Origin: Streptomyces sp. CB02414
GTDB lineage: Bacteria; Actinomycetota; Actinomycetes; Streptomycetales; Streptomycetaceae
Assembly: GCF_001905385.1 (NCBI RefSeq)
Contig: NZ_LIPF01000001.1
Span: 734,765 to 798,764 of the forward strand
Length of the DNA stretch: 64,000 nt
Direction of reading: 5' to 3'
Both the position numbers and the translations under genes were made by a program. How positions within the stretch are numbered: position 1 is the stretch's first letter; each line of letters opens with the position of its first letter. Below, in pieces: positions 28,829 to 37,061 of the stretch. The notes beneath the pieces were generated by a model. That model was not told where the DNA came from. It saw only the letters and a list, made by a program, of their open reading frames with translations, and did not search any database.

Positions 28829-30931
28829 TCAGACACCGACGGGCTCCCGTTCGCCGGCCGGCGCCGGCTCCTCGGGTGCCCGGGAGAGGCGGCCCGGCCA
28901 CCACACCCGGCGGTCCAGGGCGACGCTCGCGCTGGTGACCAGGTAGGTGCGGACGAGGAAGGTGTCGAGGAGGACGCCGACGGCGATGACGAAGCCCAGC
29001 TCGACGAGTTGCACCATCGGCATGCTGGTGAGCACCGCGAAGGTGGCCGCCAGCACCAGCCCGGCGGAGGCGATGACGCCGCCCGTGGTGCGCAGCGCGG
29101 TGAGGGCGGCCCGCGTCGGTGCGGCGCCGTGCAGGGACTCCTCGCGCATGCGGTGCATCAGGAAGATGCCGTAGTCGACGCCCAGGGCCACCAGGAAGAC
29201 GAAGGACAGCAGGCCGAGGCCCGGGTCGGTGCCCTCGAAGCCGAAGAGCGGTTCGAAGACCAGGCCGCCGATGCCGAGGGCCGCGCCCCACACGGCGACC
29301 ACGGCGGAGACCAGGATCAGCGGGGCGACCAGGGAGCGGAGCAGGACGACGAGGATCAGCAGGACCGACAGCAGCACGAGCGGGACGACGATGACGGTGT
29401 CCCGGGCGTTGGTGTCCTTCAGGTCGATCTGCTGGGCGCTGGGGCCGCCGACGTAGGAGCCGTCGAGCCGGTCGCGCAGGTCCTCGATGGTGGCGGTCTC
29501 GGCGGCCGACTGGGGCGGGGCGGAGGCCAGGACGGTCAGCTCCGTCCAGCCGTCGCCGCTGCGGCCGGCCTCGGCGCTCACCACCCCCTGTGTGTCGCGG
29601 GCCTCGGCGAGGGCGGCGTCGGCGCCGTCGGTGGGGGCGATGACGGTGATGGGCTGGGTGCCGCGCTCCGGGTAGGCGGTGGCGAGGGTCTCCATGGCGG
29701 CGATCGCCTCGGGCTTGGAGGTGAAGGAGTCCTCCTGCTTGAGGGAGCCGGGCAGGTTGAGGGAGCCGAGGGCGAGTGCGCCGAGCAGGAGGGCGCCGCC
29801 CACCAGGACCGCGCGGGGGCGGCGTTCGGCGGATCCGCCCATCGCCGTGAAGAGCGACTTGCGGGCCTTGGGCGTGCTGCCGTACCGGGGCACGAGGGGC
29901 CAGAAGACGCGGCGGCCCAGCAGGACCAGGATCGCGGGGAGCAGGGTGAGCATGGCGGCCAGCGCGCACAGTACGCCGACGGTGCCGAGGGGGCCCATGC
30001 CCCGGCTGGAGTTGAGGTCGGCGGCGAGCAGGCAGAGCAGGCCCGCGGCGACGGTGCCGGAGGAGGCGAGGACGGCGGGGCCGCAGCCGCGCAGGGCGGC
30101 GAGCATGGCGTCGTACGGCCGCTCGATGCGGCGCAGTTCCTCGCGGTAGCGGGAGACCAGCAGCAGCGCGTAGTCGGTGCCGACGCCGAAGACCAGGATG
30201 GTCATGATGCCGGAGCTCTGGCCGGAGACCGACGTGCCGAACCACTGGTTGAGGCCGTAGGCGACACCCATGGAGAGGTAGTCGGCGATACCGGCGACGG
30301 CGAGCGGGACCAGCCACAGGAAGGGGCTGCGGTAGATGAGGATGAGGAGGAGGGCGACGACGGCGGCGGTGGTGTAGAGGAGCGGGCCGTCGAGGGAGTT
30401 GTAGACCTCGGAGGCGTCGGTGGCGAGGGCGCCCGCGCCGCCGACCTCGGCGCTCAGTCCGTCGCCGCCCTCGGCGATCGCCCGCACGTCGTTGACGAGT
30501 GCGTCGCGGACCTCCTCGTCCTGGCCGGGTTCGGTGCTGGCGACCGGGTACATGAGGGTGGTGCCGTCCTCGGACGGGATGCCGGCCGGGCGGTCGGTGA
30601 GCGGGTGCGCGGACGCGATCTCGGCGATCTGGCCGGCGGCGGTGGCCTTGTCGGCGGCGGTCAGGCCGGTGTCGCGGTGGTAGACCACGACCATCTCGGT
30701 GGCCTCGCCGCCGGGCAGCCGGTCCTGGATCTTCGCCACCTGGGTCGAGTCGGCACTCGCCGGCAGGTAGTCGACGGCACGGTCGCGCTGCACGTCGGAC
30801 AGTTGCGACGCGAACGGCGAGGCGATCGCCAGTACGGCGATCCACAGGCCGAGCACCAGCCAGGGCACGGCCCGGCGCCGCCCGCCGCGCCTCCCCGCGT
30901 CTGTCCCCCCGTGTGTCCTTGCTGGCCCCAT
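28829..30931 (-). CDS. MMPL/RND-family exporter
   Basis: A 700-aa protein of the MmpL/ActII-3 type: one N-terminal helix (PWLVLGLWIAVLAIA), an extracytoplasmic loop, five to six helices, a second loop and further helices ending VLLDTFLVRTYLVTSASVALDRRVWWPGRL. Key blocks are SGIMTILVFGVGTDYALLLVSRYREEL and FVFLVALGVDYGIFLMHRMREE, the proton-relay Asp-Tyr pairs. ATG follows GGAGGA. Exports lipids or small hydrophobic molecules; substrate unknown. Likely controlled by the adjacent kinase and regulator. Confidence 0.93.
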   Translation of the reverse strand: MGPARTHGGTDAGRRGGRRRAVPWLVLGLWIAVLAIASPFASQLSDVQRDRAVDYLPASADSTQVAKIQDRLPGGEATEMVVVYHRDTGLTAADKATAAGQIAEIASAHPLTDRPAGIPSEDGTTLMYPVASTEPGQDEEVRDALVNDVRAIAEGGDGLSAEVGGAGALATDASEVYNSLDGPLLYTTAAVVALLLILIYRSPFLWLVPLAVAGIADYLSMGVAYGLNQWFGTSVSGQSSGIMTILVFGVGTDYALLLVSRYREELRRIERPYDAMLAALRGCGPAVLASSGTVAAGLLCLLAADLNSSRGMGPLGTVGVLCALAAMLTLLPAILVLLGRRVFWPLVPRYGSTPKARKSLFTAMGGSAERRPRAVLVGGALLLGALALGSLNLPGSLKQEDSFTSKPEAIAAMETLATAYPERGTQPITVIAPTDGADAALAEARDTQGVVSAEAGRSGDGWTELTVLASAPPQSAAETATIEDLRDRLDGSYVGGPSAQQIDLKDTNARDTVIVVPLVLLSVLLILVVLLRSLVAPLILVSAVVAVWGAALGIGGLVFEPLFGFEGTDPGLGLLSFVFLVALGVDYGIFLMHRMREESLHGAAPTRAALTALRTTGGVIASAGLVLAATFAVLTSMPMVQLVELGFVIAVGVLLDTFLVRTYLVTSASVALDRRVWWPGRLSRAPEEPAPAGEREPVGV

Positions 30932-31055
30932 GGGACGGTCTCCTCCGGTCGGATGTCTGGTTCGGTGTCTCCAGACTTCCGGCGGCGGGGCGCCGTCGCG
31001 TCGGGCCCGAGGGCGAGTCGGCGGCTACTGCCCCGGGTGACAGGCGGGGGCCCTT

Positions 31056-31071
31056 ACTCCCCGGGGAGTAG
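31056..31071. promoter_or_regulatory. 16-base perfect palindrome upstream of the MMPL gene
   Basis: TACTCCCCGGGGAGTA reads the same on both strands without a spacer and lies 125 bases upstream of the MMPL start, just past the end of the preceding gene. It may be an operator for a dimeric regulator such as the neighbouring response regulator. A terminator role is unlikely without a loop. Confidence 0.45.
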
Positions 31072-31083
31072 CCGGGCGGCCGG

Positions 31084-32199
31084 TCAGGCCCGGTCGACCA
31101 TCCAGTTGCCGTCCTCCTCGGCGTCCACCCGCACCTCCAGCTCGCGCAGGCCCATGCCCGCGTCCCAGAGTTCCCGGAAGCGTTTGAGCCGGTCCCGTAC
31201 GTACTCCTGGCGGGCGGTGAGCCGGGTGCGGACGTTGACGTCGCGCAGGTCCTGCTCGATCTCGAAGGACACCTCCTCGTCGTAGAGGATGAAGTCGTTG
31301 GTGGTGCCGCGCTGGAGGTGCGGGGGCAGTTCGGGCAGGACGGCGGCGCGTACGTCGATGCGGCGCAGTTCCTGCTCCTCGCACAGGCGCAGCAGCCGGT
31401 CGTCGAGTTCCCGGGCGCTCTCCAGGAGGAACAGGCGGCGTACGGTCACGCCCTGTTCGTCGATCGCGGCCTGCTGGGCGTCGAGGTAGCGGCCGGCCGG
31501 TTCGCTGTTCCAGAACAGCCGGTCGACGGACGTGCTGGTGGCGCAGATCGAGTGCTCGGCGGCGCGGGTGAGGGTGAGCATCCAGTCGTGGTTCTCGCCG
31601 GGGCACTCGGCGCTGAGGTTGGTGAGGTCCGCCATGTGGCCGACGACCCGCGCCATCTCCATGTGGACGAAGGTGTGCAGGATGGACGGTTCCGGCAGCA
31701 GGACGTCGGCGAAGCCCTTGGCCAGGTCGGGCACGCTGTCGATGCGGACCGGGTCCAGGCGGCGGGGCTCGGCGGGCGCCGGTCCGTGGTCGACCTGGGT
31801 GACGTGGGTCTCGACGAGTTGCTTCACGTCCTCGGTGTGCCGGGTCAGGCCGGTCTTCAGTTCGTCGTCGTAGCGGGTCAGGCCCTCCCGTACGGCGGCG
31901 GTGTTCTCGGCGAGGGCGCCCTCCACCCGCCTGGTGTGTTCCTCCAGGCGTGCGTGTCCGGGGCGCGGGGCCAGGCCGGTGACGTACTGGACGAGCAGTG
32001 CCGCGCCCGCGCAGAGGACGGCGGCCGCGAACTGCCGCAGGGTGCCGTCGTCCGGGCTCAGCAGGGCCGTGACGCTCCAGAAGAGGCCGCCGACGACCAG
32101 GGCGGTCAGCAGCATGCGCGCCCAGGGGGACTCGCCCCTCAGGCCGGGCGGTCGGTTCGTGTCGTTGTCGTCGGGTCGGGGTGACTGTGCCGTGCTCAT
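31084..32199 (-). CDS. membrane protein with PLD-like cytoplasmic domain, unknown function
   Basis: A 371-aa protein. Two hydrophobic helices occupy about residues 28-47 and 55-75, followed by a charged, coiled-coil-prone segment (residues 85-130, EEHTRRVEGALAENTAAVREGL). From about residue 160 on, strands and helices resemble phospholipase-D-like sensor domains (AEHSICATSTSVDRLFW, VTVRRLFLLESARELDDRLLRL, NDFILYDEEVSFE). The HKD catalytic motif is not visible, so it is probably a ligand-binding or signalling protein. It follows the five-gene cassette on the same strand after 91 bases and may belong to it. Confidence 0.7.
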   Translation of the reverse strand: MSTAQSPRPDDNDTNRPPGLRGESPWARMLLTALVVGGLFWSVTALLSPDDGTLRQFAAAVLCAGAALLVQYVTGLAPRPGHARLEEHTRRVEGALAENTAAVREGLTRYDDELKTGLTRHTEDVKQLVETHVTQVDHGPAPAEPRRLDPVRIDSVPDLAKGFADVLLPEPSILHTFVHMEMARVVGHMADLTNLSAECPGENHDWMLTLTRAAEHSICATSTSVDRLFWNSEPAGRYLDAQQAAIDEQGVTVRRLFLLESARELDDRLLRLCEEQELRRIDVRAAVLPELPPHLQRGTTNDFILYDEEVSFEIEQDLRDVNVRTRLTARQEYVRDRLKRFRELWDAGMGLRELEVRVDAEEDGNWMVDRA

Positions 32200-32290
32200 C
32201 TCGCTTCTCCCCCCGTTGGGATACGCGTCGGGTCGGGATGGACCGGGTGGCCCGGGTGCGGGGATGTGCGTGGGAGGCGCCGGCGGCCGG

Positions 32291-33271
32291 TCAGGTGACC
32301 GCTTCCACCTCCCGGTGCGGTGCGGGAATGGCGTGCAGGGTGAGCTGGTCGCGGATGCGCTGGACCAGCGTGCGCCACTGCCGGGTGAAGCCGGGGCGTT
32401 CCTCCAGCGGGTCCCACAGCGGGGCCAGTTCGGCGGAGACCCTGGCGCGCGGCATCCACAGGTGCAGCAGGTGGTCCACGGCCGGGCCCAGGGTGCGGAC
32501 GACCGAGGTGGTGTCCCGGGCGGTGCCGGTGCCCAGGCGGACGCCGTCGAGCATGCGGACCACGGTGGTGAGCAGCCAGTCGTGCAGGGCGAGGTCCTCG
32601 CAGAGCGCGGCGAGGTCGGCGGCGGGGGTGTCCTCGGGGGCGCGGAGGCGGACGGCGCGCACTTCGTCCTCGGCGAGGGTGAAGCGTTCGAGGGCGGGGC
32701 CCTCGCCGGGGTGCGCGGGCAGGGCGGCCCAGCGCAGGCGGGTGGGGCGGGAGCGGAAGGGCGGGCTCTGGTCGAGCAGGGGGTGGCGCAGGAGGCGGGT
32801 GAGCAGGCCGTCGGCGATCAGTCCGGCGTCGAGGTCGCCGTGGCGCGGCCCGTCGAGCACGCCCCGCGCGACCGCCTCGTGGGGGAGCTTGCCGAGCGGT
32901 TCGACGACTGACGGGCGCACCAGGTACTCGCCCCAGGGGCGCCGCTGGTCGGGGCCGGCGGCGGGCAGCCGGAAGCGGGCGGAGGTCTGCAGGACGCGGC
33001 CCTCGGTGAGCGCGGCGCGGGCGGCGACGGTGCCGACGGCGCGGACGCGGGCGCCGTTGGCGCTGGGCAGCGGGCAGTCGACGCCGGTGAGGGTGTCGGG
33101 GGAACGCGCGTAGAGGCCGGGGCGCTCGGAGGTCAGGACGCGTTCGTCGGCGCGCAGGGCCAGGAGCTGGGCGGCGGCCCGGACGTCGAGGGCCTGCCGG
33201 GCGGGCAGCAGGCAGGTGCGGATCTCGCCGCAGGCGAGTACGGCGCGCGGGGTGCTCTGCCGCGGCGCCAT
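32291..33271 (-). CDS. last gene of five-gene cassette, SCO2521-like protein of unknown function
   Basis: A 326-aa soluble protein (MAPRQSTPRAVLACGEIRTCLLPARQALD). I see no catalytic motif. The central region RRPWGEYLVRPSVVEPLGKLPHEAVARG and the helical LCEDLALHDWLLTTVVRMLDG are its most distinctive stretches. It starts one base after the upstream gene's stop (TGAcATG), so translation is coupled. From memory the family is named after S. coelicolor SCO2521 and uncharacterised. Confidence 0.75.
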   Translation of the reverse strand: MAPRQSTPRAVLACGEIRTCLLPARQALDVRAAAQLLALRADERVLTSERPGLYARSPDTLTGVDCPLPSANGARVRAVGTVAARAALTEGRVLQTSARFRLPAAGPDQRRPWGEYLVRPSVVEPLGKLPHEAVARGVLDGPRHGDLDAGLIADGLLTRLLRHPLLDQSPPFRSRPTRLRWAALPAHPGEGPALERFTLAEDEVRAVRLRAPEDTPAADLAALCEDLALHDWLLTTVVRMLDGVRLGTGTARDTTSVVRTLGPAVDHLLHLWMPRARVSAELAPLWDPLEERPGFTRQWRTLVQRIRDQLTLHAIPAPHREVEAVT

Positions 33272-33272
33272 G

Positions 33273-34238
33273 TCAGTGCCCCGGGTAGAAGACGTAGGAG
33301 ACACGGTCGGCGACCGAGTCGGGGACGGGCGTGCGTTCGCGGCCGGAGCGCTCGGCGACCTGCTCCAGGGCCCCGGGGGCGACCTCGGTCTGGTCGAGGA
33401 TCACGCGGACGGCGTGCTCGACGGGGAGGAAGCGGGTGGGCAGGACGGAGCAGGTGCGGTAGGCGGCGAAGGGGTCGGCGCGGTCGTTGAGCTTCAGCAG
33501 GGTGGGCAGCTCGTCCCACTGGTCGGGGAAGCCGGTGGTGGTGTGCGGCTGGGGGACGAGGACGGGTTCGCCGTCGTTGCGCAGGAGGCCGAGGCGGGCG
33601 AGTTGCCAGACGGCGGCGAGGAAGGGGCAGGACCAGGTGCGGTGCCCTTCGGTGTCGTCGCTCCACAGTTCGACGTCGAGGAAGACGGAGTGGCGGCGGG
33701 CGGCGGTCTCGTGCGGCGGCTGCCAGGGCACGGCCCGTTTCATGGCCTGCGGGGCGCGGGCGACGGGGCTGCGCTCGCCGTTGGCCAGCCAGCCGGTCTG
33801 CGCGGCGGGCGGGCGCAGGCCGTGGCTGCCGGGCGGCGGCGACTCGACGATGCGGCCGGCGACGGCCTCGGCGACGGGCACCTTCCCGGTGACGGCGCAC
33901 CCGGACTCGCGGGCCAGGTAGTCGACGCTCAGCCCGGCCCGCTCGGCCTCGGCGAGGAGCATGGGGACGACCTCGGCGGGGGTGGAGAAGCGGGTGAAGT
34001 AGTCGTCGATGAGGAAGCAGGTGCTGATCCGGGCGCGTTTGCCGCCGGAGCGGGCGGTGGCGGCGGCGCGGGCCGCCTCCGCCCACGGGCGTACTTCGGC
34101 GAAGTGGCGGCGCAGGCGCTCCGGTCCGGCCTCGAAGTCCTCCATGTAGAGGTGGCCCAGCTCCAGGGAGAGGTGGGCCAGCGGCACCGACCGGTTGCGC
34201 GGCTCGGCGGCCGTCTCGCGGAAGACTGCGTCGGTCAC
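33273..34238 (-). CDS. SCO2522-like cassette protein of unknown function
   Basis: A 321-aa soluble protein starting at GTG (VTDAVFRETAAEPRNRS). Notable segments: VPLAHLSLELGHLYMEDF, ARISTCFLIDDYFTRFSTPAEVVPMLLAEAERAGLSVDYLARES (an alpha/beta unit with an Asp pair after a strand) and CPFLAAVWQLARLGLLR. No known fold can be assigned by eye. The start overlaps the stop of the P-loop gene (GTGA). Confidence 0.75.
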   Translation of the reverse strand: MTDAVFRETAAEPRNRSVPLAHLSLELGHLYMEDFEAGPERLRRHFAEVRPWAEAARAAATARSGGKRARISTCFLIDDYFTRFSTPAEVVPMLLAEAERAGLSVDYLARESGCAVTGKVPVAEAVAGRIVESPPPGSHGLRPPAAQTGWLANGERSPVARAPQAMKRAVPWQPPHETAARRHSVFLDVELWSDDTEGHRTWSCPFLAAVWQLARLGLLRNDGEPVLVPQPHTTTGFPDQWDELPTLLKLNDRADPFAAYRTCSVLPTRFLPVEHAVRVILDQTEVAPGALEQVAERSGRERTPVPDSVADRVSYVFYPGH

Positions 34239-35158
34239 GGCCGCCCCCAGTGCGCGTCGTCCGTCAGGCGCCGGGCGATCTCCTCCAGCGCCTCCAGGGT
34301 CTCCTTGTTGGCGATCTGGGTGGCGAGGACGTCCTCCTCGGTGATCAGCTGCTCGCGCCACTGGAGTATGGGTTCGAGGGGCACGGTGCCGAGGACCACG
34401 CTGTCGCCGATGCCCTGTTCGGCGGCGAGCCGGCGCAGCGCCTCGTCGCAGGCCTGCATCCAGGCGGCCTGGGCGGGCGAGCCCTGGGACCACAGCGGCG
34501 ACTCGGGGTCGGGTACGGCCGCCCGCACGAAGCGGATCGCCGCCTGGAGGGTCGCCTTGTCGTGGCCGCGTTCGACGCCGCCGCCGACGATGCCGTGCGG
34601 GGCGTGGACCAGGCCGGAGGCGGCGATGACGTGCTGCCGCGTCCAGCGGTGGAAGACGAGCCAGCGGAAGGGGACGTTGCGCATCCGGGGGTGGGAGGTG
34701 GCCGCGAGGACCATGTCGACGGCGTAGCTGCGGCCGGCGCTGAGGTCGACGACGGTGACGTCGAACTCGCCGTTGAGCCGCAGCAGCAGGTCGATGCACC
34801 GCTGGAGCGACTCCTCGCCGATGGCGAACTCGCCGCCGCCCGCGTCGCCGGGCAGCAGGACCAGGCGGCCGGACTGGTTGGGGCGGGCGCGCAGCAGGGG
34901 GTGCTCGGTCTGCCGCCAGACGTCGATCCGCGCCGGTTCGGCGACCTCGCCCTCCAGGTAGGAGTGCAGGCCGTGTTCCTCGGTGCCGCGCATCGCGCCG
35001 GGCACGTCGAAGACGGCGGCGGCGGTGGGCGAGCCGAAGTCGAAGTCGACGTAGGCCACGTGGTCGCCGGTGAGGGCGCGCTGGTAGGCCAGGTTGGCGC
35101 TGGTCACCGAGCGTCCGGTGCCTCCCTTGTCGGAGGCCGCGAAGACGAGCACGCTCAC
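34235..35158 (-). CDS. SCO2523-like variant P-loop (MinD/ParA-type) protein
   Basis: A 307-aa protein. The N-terminus SVLVFAASDKGGTGRSVTSANLAYQRA is a deviant Walker A of the MinD/ParA class. It keeps the signature Lys (K11), but Arg (R16) replaces the P-loop Lys. The A' segment VAYVDFDFGSPTAAAVFDV and Walker B-like FDVTVVDLSAGRSYAVD are present. Nucleotide binding is plausible, hydrolysis doubtful. Starts at GTG overlapping the stop of the 614-aa gene by four bases. Could position or assemble the cassette products rather than segregate DNA. Confidence 0.85.
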   Translation of the reverse strand: MSVLVFAASDKGGTGRSVTSANLAYQRALTGDHVAYVDFDFGSPTAAAVFDVPGAMRGTEEHGLHSYLEGEVAEPARIDVWRQTEHPLLRARPNQSGRLVLLPGDAGGGEFAIGEESLQRCIDLLLRLNGEFDVTVVDLSAGRSYAVDMVLAATSHPRMRNVPFRWLVFHRWTRQHVIAASGLVHAPHGIVGGGVERGHDKATLQAAIRFVRAAVPDPESPLWSQGSPAQAAWMQACDEALRRLAAEQGIGDSVVLGTVPLEPILQWREQLITEEDVLATQIANKETLEALEEIARRLTDDAHWGRP

Positions 35159-36999
35159 ACCTCCTGTGCGGCGGCGCCCCGGGCCTGGGCCAGGGTGTCG
35201 AGTTCCTGGAGGACGGGCAGGGCGAGGGCGAAGGCGGTGGCGGGTCTCTCGTCGACGAGGCCGCGGGCGTGGTCGAGGCGGTTCTCGATGCTGCGCATGG
35301 CCCGGGCTCTGCTGCCGTCGGCGGCGGCGGAGGCCTCCAGCTGTTCCTTGCCGAACAGGTGGGTGGCCTCGCTGAGCAGCTCCCGGGCGAGTTCGGCGAG
35401 TTCGGGGCTGCGGTTGGGCTGCTGTTCGTACAGGTTGCGGGCGGCGACCAGGCACTCGGTGACGCGCTCGGTCATGCTCCACGACATGCGCAGCTCGGCG
35501 TGGTGCGCGTCGGGGTAGACGGCCTGGACGTCGTCCCAGAGGCCGGCGCCGTCCTCGTCGTCGATCCGCCGGGCCCACAGGTGCTCGAAGGCCTGCTCGG
35601 CGAGGCGCAGCAGCCGGTCCTGCGCGCCGATGTTCCGGGAGAGTTCGGCGAGCTGGATGATCCGCTTGAGGAGCTGGGCGGAGAAGTCCCGCATCCGCCA
35701 CATCAGTTGCCCGCCGCTGCGCTCGGACCCGGCGAGCGGCATGGTGACGCCCGGGTTGTGCAGCGTGATGGTGGGGTCGTTCCGGGTCATCCGGCTGGTG
35801 ACCCGGCCGCGGTCGGCGAGGCGTTCCATGACGGCGACGGTGCGGGTGAGGTCGTCGTCGGTGGCCTTCCGGCGGACCAGGTCGTGGACGAGGATGGCGG
35901 CGACGGTGAGGGAGAAGTACTCGGACTCCAGTTGCAGTCCGGTGGTCTGCCAGGGCAGGTCCTCCAGGGGCCAGCGTTCGGTGCCGAAGCGGGCGATCGC
36001 GGACCAGTACTGCTGGCTGAGCTCCCAGCGCAGGCGCAGCATCTCGGCGAGCTTCTGCTGGTCCTCGTCGAGCAGGCCGAGGGTGAGGGTGCGCTCGGAG
36101 AACAGGTCCTGGATGCCGTCGAGGGCGACGACGGTGAAGTACACGTACGGCAGCCGGTCGGCGATCCCGGCGGGCTGGCCGGGGACCGGTGCGGTCAGGT
36201 GGGTGACCTCGGGGGCGTCCTGCACGATGCCCCAGGCCCAGCCGCACTCGAAGAGCTGGCTCTCGTCGCGGATGCCCTCGTCGACCTCGATGCCGCGCGA
36301 GAGGCTCTCGATGATGGTGGCGCGCAGGGGACGTAACCGGCGGGAGAACTGCTGGAGGACGGCCCGGTCGGACTGTCTGCCCTGGCCGACGACCTGGATC
36401 AGTCTCCTGCCCTGCTCGGACTCGGCGTCGAAGACGTTGACGGTGAAGGAGCGCAGCAGGCTGACCATGGCGGAGGTCAGCCGGGCGTTGGTGGCCTCGC
36501 GCAGCTCGGCGATCGACCGGTGCACCTCGGGGCGGGTGGTGGTGGTCTCGTAGACCTTGAGGAAGCCGAGGGTGGCGAGGCAGAGCGTGACGGACATGGA
36601 GTAGGAGTCGACCACGCCCAGCTGGGCCTGTTCGTGGGTGACCCGGCCGTCGGGTTCGGCGGGGCGGAAGTAGTGCCCGCCGGAGAAGGTGGGGCTGTCG
36701 TCCGTGCCGGTGTGGGTGCGCATGAACTGGGTCAGCGCGGTGATCAGGTTCGGCGGGATCTCCAGGCGGCTGCCGATCCGGTCGAGGGCGCGCAGCACGT
36801 CACGTTCGGTGGTGTCGGGCTGGTCGAGCCGGAAGGCGGGTACCTCGGTGGCCGGATAGAGCAGACACAGCAGGCGTTCGGCGTCCGCGACGCTGCTCAG
36901 CCCGTCGGTGTCCCCCCACACGAGCTTCCCGTCGTCGAACGAGTGACGAGCCATGGCCTGCCAGATGTCCAGCAGATGCTGGCGTGGCTTGATCTGCAT
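35155..36999 (-). CDS. SCO2524-like large helical protein of unknown function
   Basis: A 614-aa soluble, mostly helical protein starting MQIKPRQHLLDIWQAMARHSFDDGKLVWGD. It contains long amphipathic helices (for example LTSAMVSLLRSFTVNVFDAES, RLLRLAEQAFEHLWARR) but no transmembrane segment, metal site or nucleotide motif that I can recognise. Its size and character suit a scaffold. It lies 54 bases behind the methyltransferase and overlaps the P-loop gene by four bases. Confidence 0.78.
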   Translation of the reverse strand: MQIKPRQHLLDIWQAMARHSFDDGKLVWGDTDGLSSVADAERLLCLLYPATEVPAFRLDQPDTTERDVLRALDRIGSRLEIPPNLITALTQFMRTHTGTDDSPTFSGGHYFRPAEPDGRVTHEQAQLGVVDSYSMSVTLCLATLGFLKVYETTTTRPEVHRSIAELREATNARLTSAMVSLLRSFTVNVFDAESEQGRRLIQVVGQGRQSDRAVLQQFSRRLRPLRATIIESLSRGIEVDEGIRDESQLFECGWAWGIVQDAPEVTHLTAPVPGQPAGIADRLPYVYFTVVALDGIQDLFSERTLTLGLLDEDQQKLAEMLRLRWELSQQYWSAIARFGTERWPLEDLPWQTTGLQLESEYFSLTVAAILVHDLVRRKATDDDLTRTVAVMERLADRGRVTSRMTRNDPTITLHNPGVTMPLAGSERSGGQLMWRMRDFSAQLLKRIIQLAELSRNIGAQDRLLRLAEQAFEHLWARRIDDEDGAGLWDDVQAVYPDAHHAELRMSWSMTERVTECLVAARNLYEQQPNRSPELAELARELLSEATHLFGKEQLEASAAADGSRARAMRSIENRLDHARGLVDERPATAFALALPVLQELDTLAQARGAAAQEV

Positions 37000-37045
37000 C
37001 CCCGCACCCCTCGTACAGATCCGCTTGCCCTGTGTTCAGCATGGT

Positions 37046-37061
37046 CCCCGTTCCTACGGGG
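37046..37061 (-). terminator. small hairpin at the end of the methyltransferase gene
   Basis: CCCCG-TTCCTA-CGGGG gives a 5-bp stem that overlaps the methyltransferase stop codon (37054-37056). It is too weak to be a confident terminator and may only reduce read-through into the 614-aa gene. Confidence 0.3.

Noticed and set aside
28692..30845. A 717-codon minus-strand frame overlapping the MMPL gene
   Set aside because: It is in another frame of the same strand, is Arg/Pro-rich, and has no hydrophobic helices, unlike the true MMPL protein.
32243..32255. CCGGG-TGG-CCCGG as a terminator between the cassette and the PLD-like gene
   Set aside because: Only five base pairs and no T-tract; too common in this GC range to count as a feature.
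34235..36247. A 670-codon version of the P-loop gene extending far upstream
   Set aside because: The extra 360 codons overlap the 614-aa gene in a different frame and are low-complexity Arg/Pro. The GTG that overlaps the upstream stop by four bases is the sensible start.
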